Shown here: positions 26,502 through 34,698 of the stretch, piece by piece
Numbering within the stretch: the first letter of the stretch is position 1
How the letters are laid out: the number at the start of each line of letters is the position of its first letter
Assembly (NCBI RefSeq): GCF_018403245.1
Contig: NZ_BOSH01000002.1
Location: 124,001-188,000, forward strand
DNA: 64,000 nt
DNA from: Paenibacillus sp. J2TS4
GTDB taxonomy: Bacteria > Bacillota > Bacilli > Paenibacillales > NBRC-103111
Direction of reading: 5' to 3'
The notes under the pieces: model-generated
Seen by the model: only the letters and a program-made list of their open reading frames with translations
Told to the model about the DNA's origin: nothing
Database searches by the model: none
Translations under genes and position numbers: made by a program

Positions 26502-27960
26502 AGACGAAGTCCATGTAAGAAAATCGCTAAGGTCGAATATCAATTGGCATGAAAGCGGATTCGAGGTGATCGGCGAGGCAAGCAACGGAATGAGGGCACT
26601 GGAGTTTATTAAAGAACATCAGCCGGATCTTGTCATTTGCGATATCGTCATGCCGATCATGAATGGAATCGACCTTCTAAAGAAGACGAGAGAAGCAGGT
26701 ATGCCCTGCCTTTTTGTCATGTTGACCTGCATGAATGAATTTGAATATGCGCGGCTGGCATTGCATAACGGAGCTTTCGATTATGTTCTGAAGCTGTCCA
26801 TGAATACCGAAGTATTGCGGGATATATTAACGAAAGTGGATGAACAGTTGAAGCGAATGGCGGGACAAACATCGCTTCGATTGTTTTTCGAATACCGGCC
26901 GCTCTATCAGGAAATGTGGGAAACCGTAACGGATGTTAAGCTCGAGAAGGATGGCCCCATGGAGAAGCCGGAACAAGAAATGCTGCCGTTTGTATTGGTA
27001 TGTTCGGTGCTGAATGGCAACGGTGTTTTTTCTATTGAAGATTTTAAGGCATTGGGGTTGGTAGAATGGGACGAACATGCCGTGATCCACGAATTTTCCG
27101 CTTTGGGTCACACCACCCTGTTCTGTTGGAGTCGGAAAGAAATCAAAGTGAATCCGCTTCGCGGTCAGGAAACGCCCTTCCCCTTGGCCATTTGCGCTTC
27201 CGTATCTAGCTCGCAATTGCTTGAAGCATGGAAAAGTACATTGAGGAAACTGGACGAATTTTGGTATAGCGGGCAACAAGGATTTCGTTATTTCGAAAGA
27301 GAGGATAAAGCCGAAGAAAGCGGTCATTCGGTTTCTTGGAAAATCGAGCGCAAGCTGATTAGATCTTTCGAGCAAGCCAAGATAGAGGAATGCGAAGCTC
27401 TGCTCAAAGAAATATGGGATCGAATGGAACAGGGAGTATTTCCGATGCATGTGGTGAAACATACGGCGAATCAGTTCAACAAACTGATGTTCCGCATCGC
27501 ACAATGTTCGGATGTTGAGACAGACGATCTTGCCGTTTGTACCAGTCACAAGGAACTGTTGGCCAAATTGATGGGCAGATTGAGGGATGGAATGGGAAGC
27601 AGCAGGAGGGCCGAACAATCCATGACCGATCATATTGAAATCAACAAAGTGTTGGATTATATACATGAACATTACCAGACCCAAATCACCCTGAAATCGC
27701 TGGCTCAGTTCGTTGCTCTGGAGGAGCACTATCTGAGCAGTTTGTTTAAGAAAAAGACAGGGGCCAATTTTATCGAATATTTGCATTGTCTTCGCATCGA
27801 GAAGGCCAAGCATTTCATGGACCATACGGATATGACCGTCAGTGAGGTGGGAAGACGGGTAGGATTCTTGCATGATAATTACTTTATCAAAATATTTAAA
27901 CGATATACGAACATGACTCCGAATATGTACAGAAATGCGGAGGAATACGGAAATGCATAA
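26479..27960 (+). CDS. YesN-like response regulator with AraC DNA-binding domain
   Basis: A 493-residue regulator: receiver domain 1-125 with phosphoacceptor D55 (VICDIVMP) and conserved K107 region (YVLKLSMN), a middle region without a named family, and a C-terminal AraC helix-turn-helix pair (about 385-490: HYQTQITLKSLAQFVALEEH, VGRRVGFLHDNYFIKIFKRY). It overlaps the kinase gene by 23 bases. It is the likely activator of the two promoters at 18.2 and 27.96 kb, each of which has the same motif and lacks a -35 box. Confidence 0.9.
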   Translation: MWSILIVEDEVHVRKSLRSNINWHESGFEVIGEASNGMRALEFIKEHQPDLVICDIVMPIMNGIDLLKKTREAGMPCLFVMLTCMNEFEYARLALHNGAFDYVLKLSMNTEVLRDILTKVDEQLKRMAGQTSLRLFFEYRPLYQEMWETVTDVKLEKDGPMEKPEQEMLPFVLVCSVLNGNGVFSIEDFKALGLVEWDEHAVIHEFSALGHTTLFCWSRKEIKVNPLRGQETPFPLAICASVSSSQLLEAWKSTLRKLDEFWYSGQQGFRYFEREDKAEESGHSVSWKIERKLIRSFEQAKIEECEALLKEIWDRMEQGVFPMHVVKHTANQFNKLMFRIAQCSDVETDDLAVCTSHKELLAKLMGRLRDGMGSSRRAEQSMTDHIEINKVLDYIHEHYQTQITLKSLAQFVALEEHYLSSLFKKKTGANFIEYLHCLRIEKAKHFMDHTDMTVSEVGRRVGFLHDNYFIKIFKRYTNMTPNMYRNAEEYGNA

Positions 27961-27962
27961 TA

Positions 27963-28020
27963 TTGTTCTACTAAGTACAAAACGATGTGAATTATGTGCG
28001 ATGAGACGGGTTGATACAAT
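27963..28020 (+). promoter_or_regulatory. Shared promoter motif, copy 2 (before the ABC transporter operon)
   Basis: TTGTTCTA at 27963 and GATACAAT at 28013, again 50 bases apart, with AAAACGATGTGAAT at the same offset as in copy 1. TACAAT is the -10 candidate and the -35 position is poor. It drives the permease-permease-binding protein-propeller operon. Confidence 0.65.
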
Positions 28021-28055
28021 GAACTTGTAAAGATGCATCAGGAGGAGGTGAATGG

Positions 28056-28970
28056 ATGCAAGGGGGTGCCATTGTAAGAAGAGCATGGCAGCATCGAGTG
28101 TTTTACGTTATGCTGCTTCCAGGGCTGGTATGGTTCGCCGTTTATAAGTATGTTCCGATGTATGGCGCAATCATCGCTTTCAAAGACTATGATCTTTTGG
28201 GGGGAATATTGTCCAGTCCATGGGCGGATCCGTGGTACAAATATTTTCAACAATTTTACGATTCGCCCTATTTTTCCCAATTGCTGTTAAACACCTTTAC
28301 TATCAGCTTCTATAGACTGATATTTGGCACCGTGCCGCCTATTTTAATGGCGCTTATGTTCAATGAATGTCGGTCGCCGTGGTTCAGAAATCTAATCCAA
28401 ACGTTAAGTTACATGCCTCATTTCCTGTCATGGGTCATTATCTACGGGATTTTGCTGGCCTTTCTTTCCCAATCCACCGGACTTTTGAATCGATGGTTAG
28501 TCGAGTGGGGTTGGAATGCGATTCCGTTTCTTCAATCGACGGATTGGTTTCGCAGCATACTTGTCGGCTCGGATATTTGGCAGAATGCGGGATGGGGGGC
28601 GATTATTTATTTGGCGGCGATGGCAGGAATTGATCCGACTCTCTATGAGGCCGCCAGGGTAGACGGAGCGAGCAGACTGCGAATGATCTGGCACATTACG
28701 CTCCCCGGAATACGAAACGTTATCGTCTTGCTGTTAATTATGAGACTTGGCTATATGCTCGACGCCGGTTTCGATCAAATTTATATTTTTTATAATATTC
28801 AAGTTTATCCGGTAGCAGATATTATCGATACCTGGGTGTTCCGTACCGGTCTCCAGCAAATGAATTACAGCTTGGCATCGGCGGTCGGTTTATTCAAATC
28901 CGTAATCGGGCTCATTCTTGTTCTGGGAGCAAATAAGATTGCGAAGCATTGGGGGGAAGGCATTTGGTAA
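28056..28970 (+). CDS. Sugar ABC transporter permease, LplB type
   Basis: A 304-residue inner-membrane permease with six predicted helices and the EAA loop EAARVDGASRLRMIWHITLP that docks the ATPase. N-terminal wording (YVMLLPGLVWFAVYKYVPMYG) is typical of LplB/YteP carbohydrate permeases. AGGAGGAGGTGA lies a few bases before the ATG. No ATPase gene is present; in this family a shared MsmX-type ATPase encoded elsewhere energises several importers. Pairs with the next gene. Confidence 0.93.
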   Translation: MQGGAIVRRAWQHRVFYVMLLPGLVWFAVYKYVPMYGAIIAFKDYDLLGGILSSPWADPWYKYFQQFYDSPYFSQLLLNTFTISFYRLIFGTVPPILMALMFNECRSPWFRNLIQTLSYMPHFLSWVIIYGILLAFLSQSTGLLNRWLVEWGWNAIPFLQSTDWFRSILVGSDIWQNAGWGAIIYLAAMAGIDPTLYEAARVDGASRLRMIWHITLPGIRNVIVLLLIMRLGYMLDAGFDQIYIFYNIQVYPVADIIDTWVFRTGLQQMNYSLASAVGLFKSVIGLILVLGANKIAKHWGEGIW

Positions 28971-29824
28971 AGGGGACAGAAGACAAGATTTTTAACGCCG
29001 TTGTCTACACGATCCTGGTTCTCGTAGGGCTTGCTGTCCTTTTTCCGCTTTTCTTCGTCCTGTCCGTTTCGGTTACACCGATGGCTGAAGTGTTGAAAAA
29101 CGGAGGGTATATCCTCTTTCCCAAGAACATTACCTTCGTGGCTTATCGGGAGCTGCTGGGAGATCGGGCGATTCCGCGGGCATTTCTGGTCACGGTGTTT
29201 ATTACGGTTGTAGGAACCGTGGTCAACATGGCTCTAACCCTGCTAATGGCCTATCCGCTTAGTCGGAAGACGCTGCCGGGGCGAAGTTTCTTCCTGCTGG
29301 TCATTCTTATTACTATGCTTTTCAACGGAGGGCTTATTCCTCTCTATTTAACGGTAAAAGCGACAGGGCTGTTAAACACGGTTTGGGCAATGATCATTCC
29401 GGGGGCAATAGGAACATTCAATGTCTTGATTATGAAAAGCTTTTTTGAAAATATCCCGGAGGAATTATTGGAATCAGCCCGAATTGATGGGGCGAAAGAA
29501 TTGCGCATCATGCTGCAATTGGTCATGCCTCTATCCGTTCCTGTGATGCTAACGATTGGTCTGTTTTACACCGTGGGGCATTGGAATTCATTTTTTAGCG
29601 CGATTATGTTCATTACCAATCCGGAGCTTCATCCGATTCAGGTGATCCTGCGCAACATTCTTACCGAACCTGCCAATTCGGTGGATCGATTGGACGTCCC
29701 CGTTCCTACGGAGGCGATGCAAATGGCGGCGGTCGTTGTGGCTTGCTTGCCCGTCATTGTCGTGTATCCGTTTATTCAGAAGCATTTTACCAAAGGTATG
29801 ATCATCGGTTCTATTAAAGGATGA
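28964..29824 (+). CDS. Sugar ABC transporter permease, LplC/YtcP type
   Basis: A 286-residue permease, six helices, with the EAA loop ESARIDGAKELRIMLQLVMP and the ending FIQKHFTKGMIIGSIKG that is characteristic of YtcP/LplC proteins. TTG 28964 after GGGGGGAAGG is preferred over TTG 28949; it overlaps the previous stop by a few bases. Forms the membrane channel with the LplB-type partner. Confidence 0.93.
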   Translation: MVKGTEDKIFNAVVYTILVLVGLAVLFPLFFVLSVSVTPMAEVLKNGGYILFPKNITFVAYRELLGDRAIPRAFLVTVFITVVGTVVNMALTLLMAYPLSRKTLPGRSFFLLVILITMLFNGGLIPLYLTVKATGLLNTVWAMIIPGAIGTFNVLIMKSFFENIPEELLESARIDGAKELRIMLQLVMPLSVPVMLTIGLFYTVGHWNSFFSAIMFITNPELHPIQVILRNILTEPANSVDRLDVPVPTEAMQMAAVVVACLPVIVVYPFIQKHFTKGMIIGSIKG

Positions 29825-29838
29825 AAGGAAGATTGTCC

Positions 29839-31368
29839 ATGGAGAATAAAAAAATGACAGCGCTTTTATTCACCTTCACGTTTACGCTCGGGACTATATT
29901 GGCCGGATGCGGCGGAAGCGGCAAGCCTGCAAGTGAAGTCGGCGAAACCGGGCCGACGCCCAAGACATCGGATACCGTGCAGACCGCCGAGAGGATTAAG
30001 ATTGAAATTATGACGGACGGTGCAGGATCGAAGCTGCCGGAAGGCGAGAACGACAGGATAAAAATGAAGCTCGATGAGAAATTGAATACGGACCTTCGAT
30101 TGACGCTATTCGGCGGCGATCCCGCCAATCAGTTGAATCTGCGCATGGCAGGTGGCGATTATCCGGACTTGATCAATATCACCCGCTTGCAGATGCAGGA
30201 ATACGCCAAGAAGGGGCTGCTTCTCGATCTGACCCCGTATATGGACAAATTGACGCAAGTCAGGGAATTTATCGGAGAAGACAGTTTGATAAAAGGCACC
30301 GTTGACGGTAAAATATACGCCTTGCCCAAAAGAGCCTCCATTCCATTCTTCAACATTTGGATAAGGAAAGACTGGTTGGACAATCTGAAGTTGGAGGTCC
30401 CTACTACGCTGGAGGAGTTTTACAATGTGGCCAAAGCATTTACAGAGCAGGACCCGGACGGAAACGGCAAGAAGGACACCTACGGATTAACGGGGGTAAG
30501 ACTGGGTACTTTTGATCCGATTTTCAGCGCATTCGGCATGGGAACGCTCGATACGTTCTATATGAAGAACGGCACATTGACCAATTTCTTCATGGATCCG
30601 GATATGAAAGAAGCTTTGAAATTTATTAACGAGATGATTAATGCAGGGGTCGTTGATCCGGATATTTTGGCGAATACCGGAACTCAGCATGAGAAGAACG
30701 CTTTCCAGGGGAAAGCGGGGATGATCTGGAACGGGTTTCCGAGAATGACCCTCGCTGCCAATGTGGAAGAGTCTAAAGCGGTTAATCCCGACGCCGAATG
30801 GGTGCAGGTGCCCGCATTGAAGGGCCCGGGGGGCCAGTATGCCGGACATTGGGACACCGGCGTAGCTCCAGGATTGCATGTGATTCCCAAGGCGATCGAG
30901 AAGGACCCGGCCAAGCTTGAGAGATTGTTCGACTTGCTGAATTATGTGGCCAGCCCGGAAGGGAATTCGCTTGTTGCACATGGGGAAGAAGGCAGGCATT
31001 GGAACAGAGAGAACGGAAAAATCGTTCGTACAGAATTAAGGGCAAAAGAAGTCGTGTTCATGTATCAATTGCTGGGAAGGAACGAAATGGAATATCTGGA
31101 GTCCGGATATCCGAAAGAGGCCATCGAATTTTCTGCAAATACTCCGCGTGTAGAAATCTTTAACGGGTACCTGGACATTCCGGATGGGTACAATCCTGCG
31201 GATGCCTACCGTTTCATGGAAGAGGAAAAAGCAAAATTTATCTATGGCAAGCGTCCTATAAGCGAATATGACGATTTTCTGGAGAAACTGCTGACAACGT
31301 TTAAATACCAATTGATGCTGGATTCGGCGGAAAAGCAGTTAAAAGAACTGGAGATTATCAAAAATTAA
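29839..31368 (+). CDS. Extracellular solute-binding lipoprotein of the sugar ABC importer
   Basis: A 509-residue lipoprotein, lipobox ILAGC with C24, followed by a Gly/Ser/Pro linker and a family 1 solute-binding fold (GGDYPDLINI, WLDNLKLEVPTTLEEF, DPDGNGKKDTYGLTG). The calcium-like DPDGNGKKD loop is typical of LplA/YtcQ proteins. It captures the oligosaccharide for the two permeases. The ATG at 29839 has GGAAG eight bases upstream; the ATG at 29821 overlaps the preceding stop and lacks a site. Confidence 0.92.
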   Translation: MENKKMTALLFTFTFTLGTILAGCGGSGKPASEVGETGPTPKTSDTVQTAERIKIEIMTDGAGSKLPEGENDRIKMKLDEKLNTDLRLTLFGGDPANQLNLRMAGGDYPDLINITRLQMQEYAKKGLLLDLTPYMDKLTQVREFIGEDSLIKGTVDGKIYALPKRASIPFFNIWIRKDWLDNLKLEVPTTLEEFYNVAKAFTEQDPDGNGKKDTYGLTGVRLGTFDPIFSAFGMGTLDTFYMKNGTLTNFFMDPDMKEALKFINEMINAGVVDPDILANTGTQHEKNAFQGKAGMIWNGFPRMTLAANVEESKAVNPDAEWVQVPALKGPGGQYAGHWDTGVAPGLHVIPKAIEKDPAKLERLFDLLNYVASPEGNSLVAHGEEGRHWNRENGKIVRTELRAKEVVFMYQLLGRNEMEYLESGYPKEAIEFSANTPRVEIFNGYLDIPDGYNPADAYRFMEEEKAKFIYGKRPISEYDDFLEKLLTTFKYQLMLDSAEKQLKELEIIKN

Positions 31369-31401
31369 GCCCATGGATGGACCTTTATAGGGGGAGAAGG
31401 G

Positions 31402-33687
31402 ATGAAACACAATTTATTGGCCGGGATCCCGGAAGCGAACACCCGGTACACGCAGCTGCCAAACGAGAAGGGGCATAATGCGGTATGGGATTTCGTACGA
31501 TCGCCCGATGACCGATTTTATATAAGCGTATGCGGCGAGAACGAAAAACCGTTGACGGCTTTGCTGTATGAGTATTATCCAAAAACGGGGGAGCTGCGGC
31601 TGATCTTCGATGTGGCGGACGTCTGGATCATCGATCCGGCGCATATGCCGCCGAGTAAAATTCACACGAGCATCGATTTTCTGCCGGACGGCCGGCTCAT
31701 TATGGCAACCCACAACACGGCGCCGGCTCCTGGTCATAAGCAATGGATGTTCGAGCAGCATTATGAAGACCCGTGGGAGGGGTATCCCGGGTCCATTGTG
31801 ATGATCGTCAATCCCGACACGAACGAGGTGCAGGTCAGAGGAATTCCCGTCCCGAGGGAAAGTATATATGGCGGCATGTTGGGAAACCATCCGGGATACT
31901 ATTATTTTCTCGGGTATATGAGGGGACATTTTTACCGGTTGGATCTGGAAACGAATGAGGTTAAAGATTATGGCAAGGTGTCAGAATATTCCTCATGCAG
32001 ACTGGCGAAGGACGATAAGGGACGCCTGTACGGCAGCTCTTTTACCGGAGGTATATGGAGATACGACCCCGAACGGGACGCCATCGAAGACCTGAAGATA
32101 AGATTCATGTCCCCAAACGGAACGAAACAACGAAGGCAGTTTATTTTTGCACTTCGCTCCCCCCGAGGCACTTTGTTTATGGTCGATAATATGGATGGGG
32201 AAATGATCGAGCTTCATCCGGAAACGCTGGAAGTGACCAGGCACGGTCCGGTTCATCTGCGCCATCAAATACCGAAGAACCCTTACGGGATCGGAGGGCT
32301 GGCTGCGGACGGCAACTTCGTTCTGTATTACGGGCTGAAAACATACGACGAGTATTGCCCGATTCGGTTGGTCAGATGGGATATTTTAAGTGGAGGGGAA
32401 CCGGAAAATCTGGGACTCATCACGCCGGGCGGCAAAGATTCACAATACATTTGCGAGATGCTTTTCGACCGCGACGGTTGGCTTCACATGGTCGACGTAT
32501 GCGGGGAATTTTCCCCGTACGTATTGGCAGTTGACGTGAACAAGCTGCAGCCTCCGGGGGAAGATGCGCCAGACGCGCAGATTCGGCCTTATACCGAACC
32601 GGATTATAACGGGGTCGGAAGTCCGGCCTTTATGCATATCGCGGCGGAGACGGTTCGCACTTTGCCGCTTCACCAGTATATGGATTGGAAGGACACAGTG
32701 GTTAAGCATGTCCATGCGATGGACGGCAAAGTTTATGCCATCAGCGGTAAGGAGAGCGTGTATCTAATCGAATCCGACTATAGCGGTGAGGAGCCTAAGG
32801 AAATCGCGGTCGTCTACGACGAAGGCGCTCCGGTATCCTGTGTGGATGCCGGCAAGAACAAGGCTGCGTTGCTAACAACAGACGGAAGCATCGTACTTAT
32901 CGAGCTCGAACGGAAAAGAGTTGGGCATAGACTGAAGGTTCCTCGAGGTATCGAACTTGTGAGACTCCACTTCATGCTGGATGGGAACAAGCTGCTCACC
33001 AGCGATTATGATGGAGCCGTATACGTTTGTGACCTTGGCAGCAGCGGCTTCCGTATGCTGCAAAATATACGAATGGAGACAAACGACGCGGAACCGGTGA
33101 AGCTGAGTGACCATCGTGTATTGCTGTCTGCCAAAAACGACGAAATGCGGATCTATGATATAAGCGAAATGCGCTCGGAGACGCTCGCCATTCGAACCCC
33201 TTCTATTAGAGGGAGGGCCTTCAGAGCGACAATAACAGGGGGGGCTGTTCTAGGGGACGGAACGATTGTGCTTGGAACGTACGACGGCATGCTGTTTACG
33301 CTCTCGTCAGACCTCCGCCGAACGACTGTGTACGGCAGGCTGCATTCCAGCGGTCAACTGCGGAATTTTATCAAGCGGAATCACGATGAAGTCATAGGGG
33401 TGCACGGCGGGACTAAGGATGCGGGGCATGTCTTTCATTTTTCGCGCGAATGCGGCTTCGTCGATTTGGGCAGGCCGCGTGTCGTTAAAGACAATAATGA
33501 GCTGCGCGACATGGATACGGAGTGGGCTAATATCCATTACATCTCCTCCCTCGCGTACGTTCAAGAAGACGAATGCCTGTGCGTCGCCTCAGGAGAAGAG
33601 TACGGCTGTGTAGTCCGGTATAGGGAGGTTGCTTTTCCGACCGGTAAAGCGGTTGGTGCTGAAAAAGTGGAAAGAGATGGTTACTGA
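31402..33687 (+). CDS. Cytoplasmic beta-propeller protein of unknown function
   Basis: A 761-residue protein with no signal peptide or membrane helix. It consists of repeated four-strand blades (LRLIFDVADVWIID, NEVKDYGKVSEYSSCRLAKD, GRLYGSSFTGGIWRYDPE, VYAISGKESVYLIESD, GKNKAALLTTDGSIVLIE), enough for two seven-bladed propellers. A His-rich early blade (SKIHTSIDFLPDGR, MATHN) could be part of an active site, as in propeller-fold sugar lyases and isomerases. Last gene of the transporter operon, 33 bases after the binding protein, so it probably acts on the imported oligosaccharide. I do not recognise the family. Confidence 0.6.
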   Translation: MKHNLLAGIPEANTRYTQLPNEKGHNAVWDFVRSPDDRFYISVCGENEKPLTALLYEYYPKTGELRLIFDVADVWIIDPAHMPPSKIHTSIDFLPDGRLIMATHNTAPAPGHKQWMFEQHYEDPWEGYPGSIVMIVNPDTNEVQVRGIPVPRESIYGGMLGNHPGYYYFLGYMRGHFYRLDLETNEVKDYGKVSEYSSCRLAKDDKGRLYGSSFTGGIWRYDPERDAIEDLKIRFMSPNGTKQRRQFIFALRSPRGTLFMVDNMDGEMIELHPETLEVTRHGPVHLRHQIPKNPYGIGGLAADGNFVLYYGLKTYDEYCPIRLVRWDILSGGEPENLGLITPGGKDSQYICEMLFDRDGWLHMVDVCGEFSPYVLAVDVNKLQPPGEDAPDAQIRPYTEPDYNGVGSPAFMHIAAETVRTLPLHQYMDWKDTVVKHVHAMDGKVYAISGKESVYLIESDYSGEEPKEIAVVYDEGAPVSCVDAGKNKAALLTTDGSIVLIELERKRVGHRLKVPRGIELVRLHFMLDGNKLLTSDYDGAVYVCDLGSSGFRMLQNIRMETNDAEPVKLSDHRVLLSAKNDEMRIYDISEMRSETLAIRTPSIRGRAFRATITGGAVLGDGTIVLGTYDGMLFTLSSDLRRTTVYGRLHSSGQLRNFIKRNHDEVIGVHGGTKDAGHVFHFSRECGFVDLGRPRVVKDNNELRDMDTEWANIHYISSLAYVQEDECLCVASGEEYGCVVRYREVAFPTGKAVGAEKVERDGY

Positions 33688-33779
33688 CGGATGCATAACT
33701 GTTAGCGGCTGAAGAAATATGGCTCAAAACTATAATTAGCGCTTGACGAAAAGCTAGCCCTAAAAATAGCAGGCGCGGT

Positions 33780-33832
33780 GAAATAGAAAGTGAAAAGGCA
33801 TTTAAATAATATATCCCGATGGTTGACGAGCA
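33780..33832 (+). pseudogene. Tail of a lost isochorismatase-family gene
   Basis: The last ten codons (EIESEKAFK and stop at 33807-33809) and the following non-coding bases (CCGATGGTTGACGAGCACTC) match the end of the gene at 14739-15263 and its downstream sequence (VESEKIFK, stop, CCGACGGTTGACGGGCACTC). The rest of the gene is gone. A CTCCTTC/GAAGGTG hairpin follows at about 33828-33852. The remaining bases of 33688-33904 carry nothing recognisable. Confidence 0.55.
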
Positions 33833-33904
33833 CTCCTTCTTCCATGAAGGTGTGCTTATTGTCATGGATAGAAGGAGTAGAAATCTTTCATGTCTCAATT
33901 CTGT

Positions 33905-34294
33905 CTAATTAGTCGTTCTGGTCACCGAAGTGGGACCGTGGAATCGATCACCTGATGGACGGACCCCAAGCTGAAAAACCGGATGATTGCGGCGATTCAT
34001 CATAAAAACGATTAAAGCCGTTATCGCTTGTGCCGTTGGGAGCGCTAGCCATATCCCGTTCAGGCCAAACCAATGGGGCAGTATCCACAATAATGGGATG
34101 ACGAACAGCATTCCGGCGCCGACAAAACCGATGAGAACGGCCAGAAGGCCGGAGGTTAAAGCCGTTTGTACCGTGAGCCGCAAGCTTTGGTTCAGCCGTT
34201 GACATTAGCAGCATGCCGAGCACGGAAGGAATTAAATAGGAGACAAACAGTTTTTTACTGGCGTTTCCCTTAGTTTAATAGTTGCTTCTGTCAT
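33905..34294 (-). pseudogene. MATE-family efflux transporter, internally deleted
   Basis: A GAGGAGG site and ATG at 34294 start MTEATIKLRETPVK; after a one-base loss the frame continues KLFVSYLIPSVLGMLLMS, the first helix of a MATE (NorM/DinF) transporter. Then some 300 residues are missing and the sequence resumes with the last helices (AVLIGFVGAGMLFVIPLLWI, then WFGLNGIWLALPTAQAITAL). The gene therefore carries a frameshift and a large internal deletion. Its promoter at 34318 is intact. Confidence 0.65.
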
Positions 34295-34317
34295 TGTGTT
34301 AACCTCCTCAGAGAAGC

Positions 34318-34348
34318 ATTATAAACCTTCAAGTAGCTTGAAGGTCAA
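34318..34348 (-). promoter_or_regulatory. MerR-type promoter with 19-base spacer and palindrome
   Basis: On the minus strand: TTGACC, 19-base spacer, TATAAT. The spacer holds the dyad ACCTTCAAG-CTA-CTTGAAGGT. An overlong 19-base spacer with a central palindrome is the signature of promoters twisted into shape by MerR-family activators of the BmrR kind. Confidence 0.7.
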
Positions 34349-34376
34349 GGAGGTTGATAAAAAAACAAAAATACAA

Positions 34377-34553
34377 TTAACGCTTTACGACAGGGATTTG
34401 TATCTCCGTTACGTACTCGCTGTCGTCCTGTGCCACAGAAAGATCGATAATACCTAATTCGATAGCATCTCCATTTATTTCATAGTCTTTTTGGTCCAAT
34501 TCCATCAGTAAGCGCTCATAAGTGATCACGCCTATGACGATTGTGTGTGCCAT
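34377..34553 (-). pseudogene. C-terminal fragment of a GyrI-like/MerR effector-binding protein
   Basis: A 58-codon frame reads VIGVITYERLLMELDQ, DYEINGDAIELGIIDLS and ends EYVTEIQIPVVKR, the last third of the GyrI-like drug-binding domain that follows the helix-turn-helix in BmrR-type MerR regulators. The DNA-binding part is missing. It lies directly upstream of the MerR-type promoter of the dead MATE gene on the same strand, so regulator and pump were probably one drug-resistance unit. Confidence 0.55.
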
Positions 34554-34698
34554 AGCATAAAATTATCCTCACCCTATATGATTTGTCCAACGGTTGCAAC
34601 CATGGCCTGAATCTTGGTCTCTGTACATTTTCCATGGCCTTATGGCATAATGTGTAAACGGGTTTTGAGTATGAATTGGAGGAAGGGGCGGATATTCG

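Noticed and set aside
26827..28086. Minus-strand open frame of 419 codons
   Set aside because: Lies antisense to the YesN-like gene, has no ribosome site and its composition is that of a reversed coding frame.
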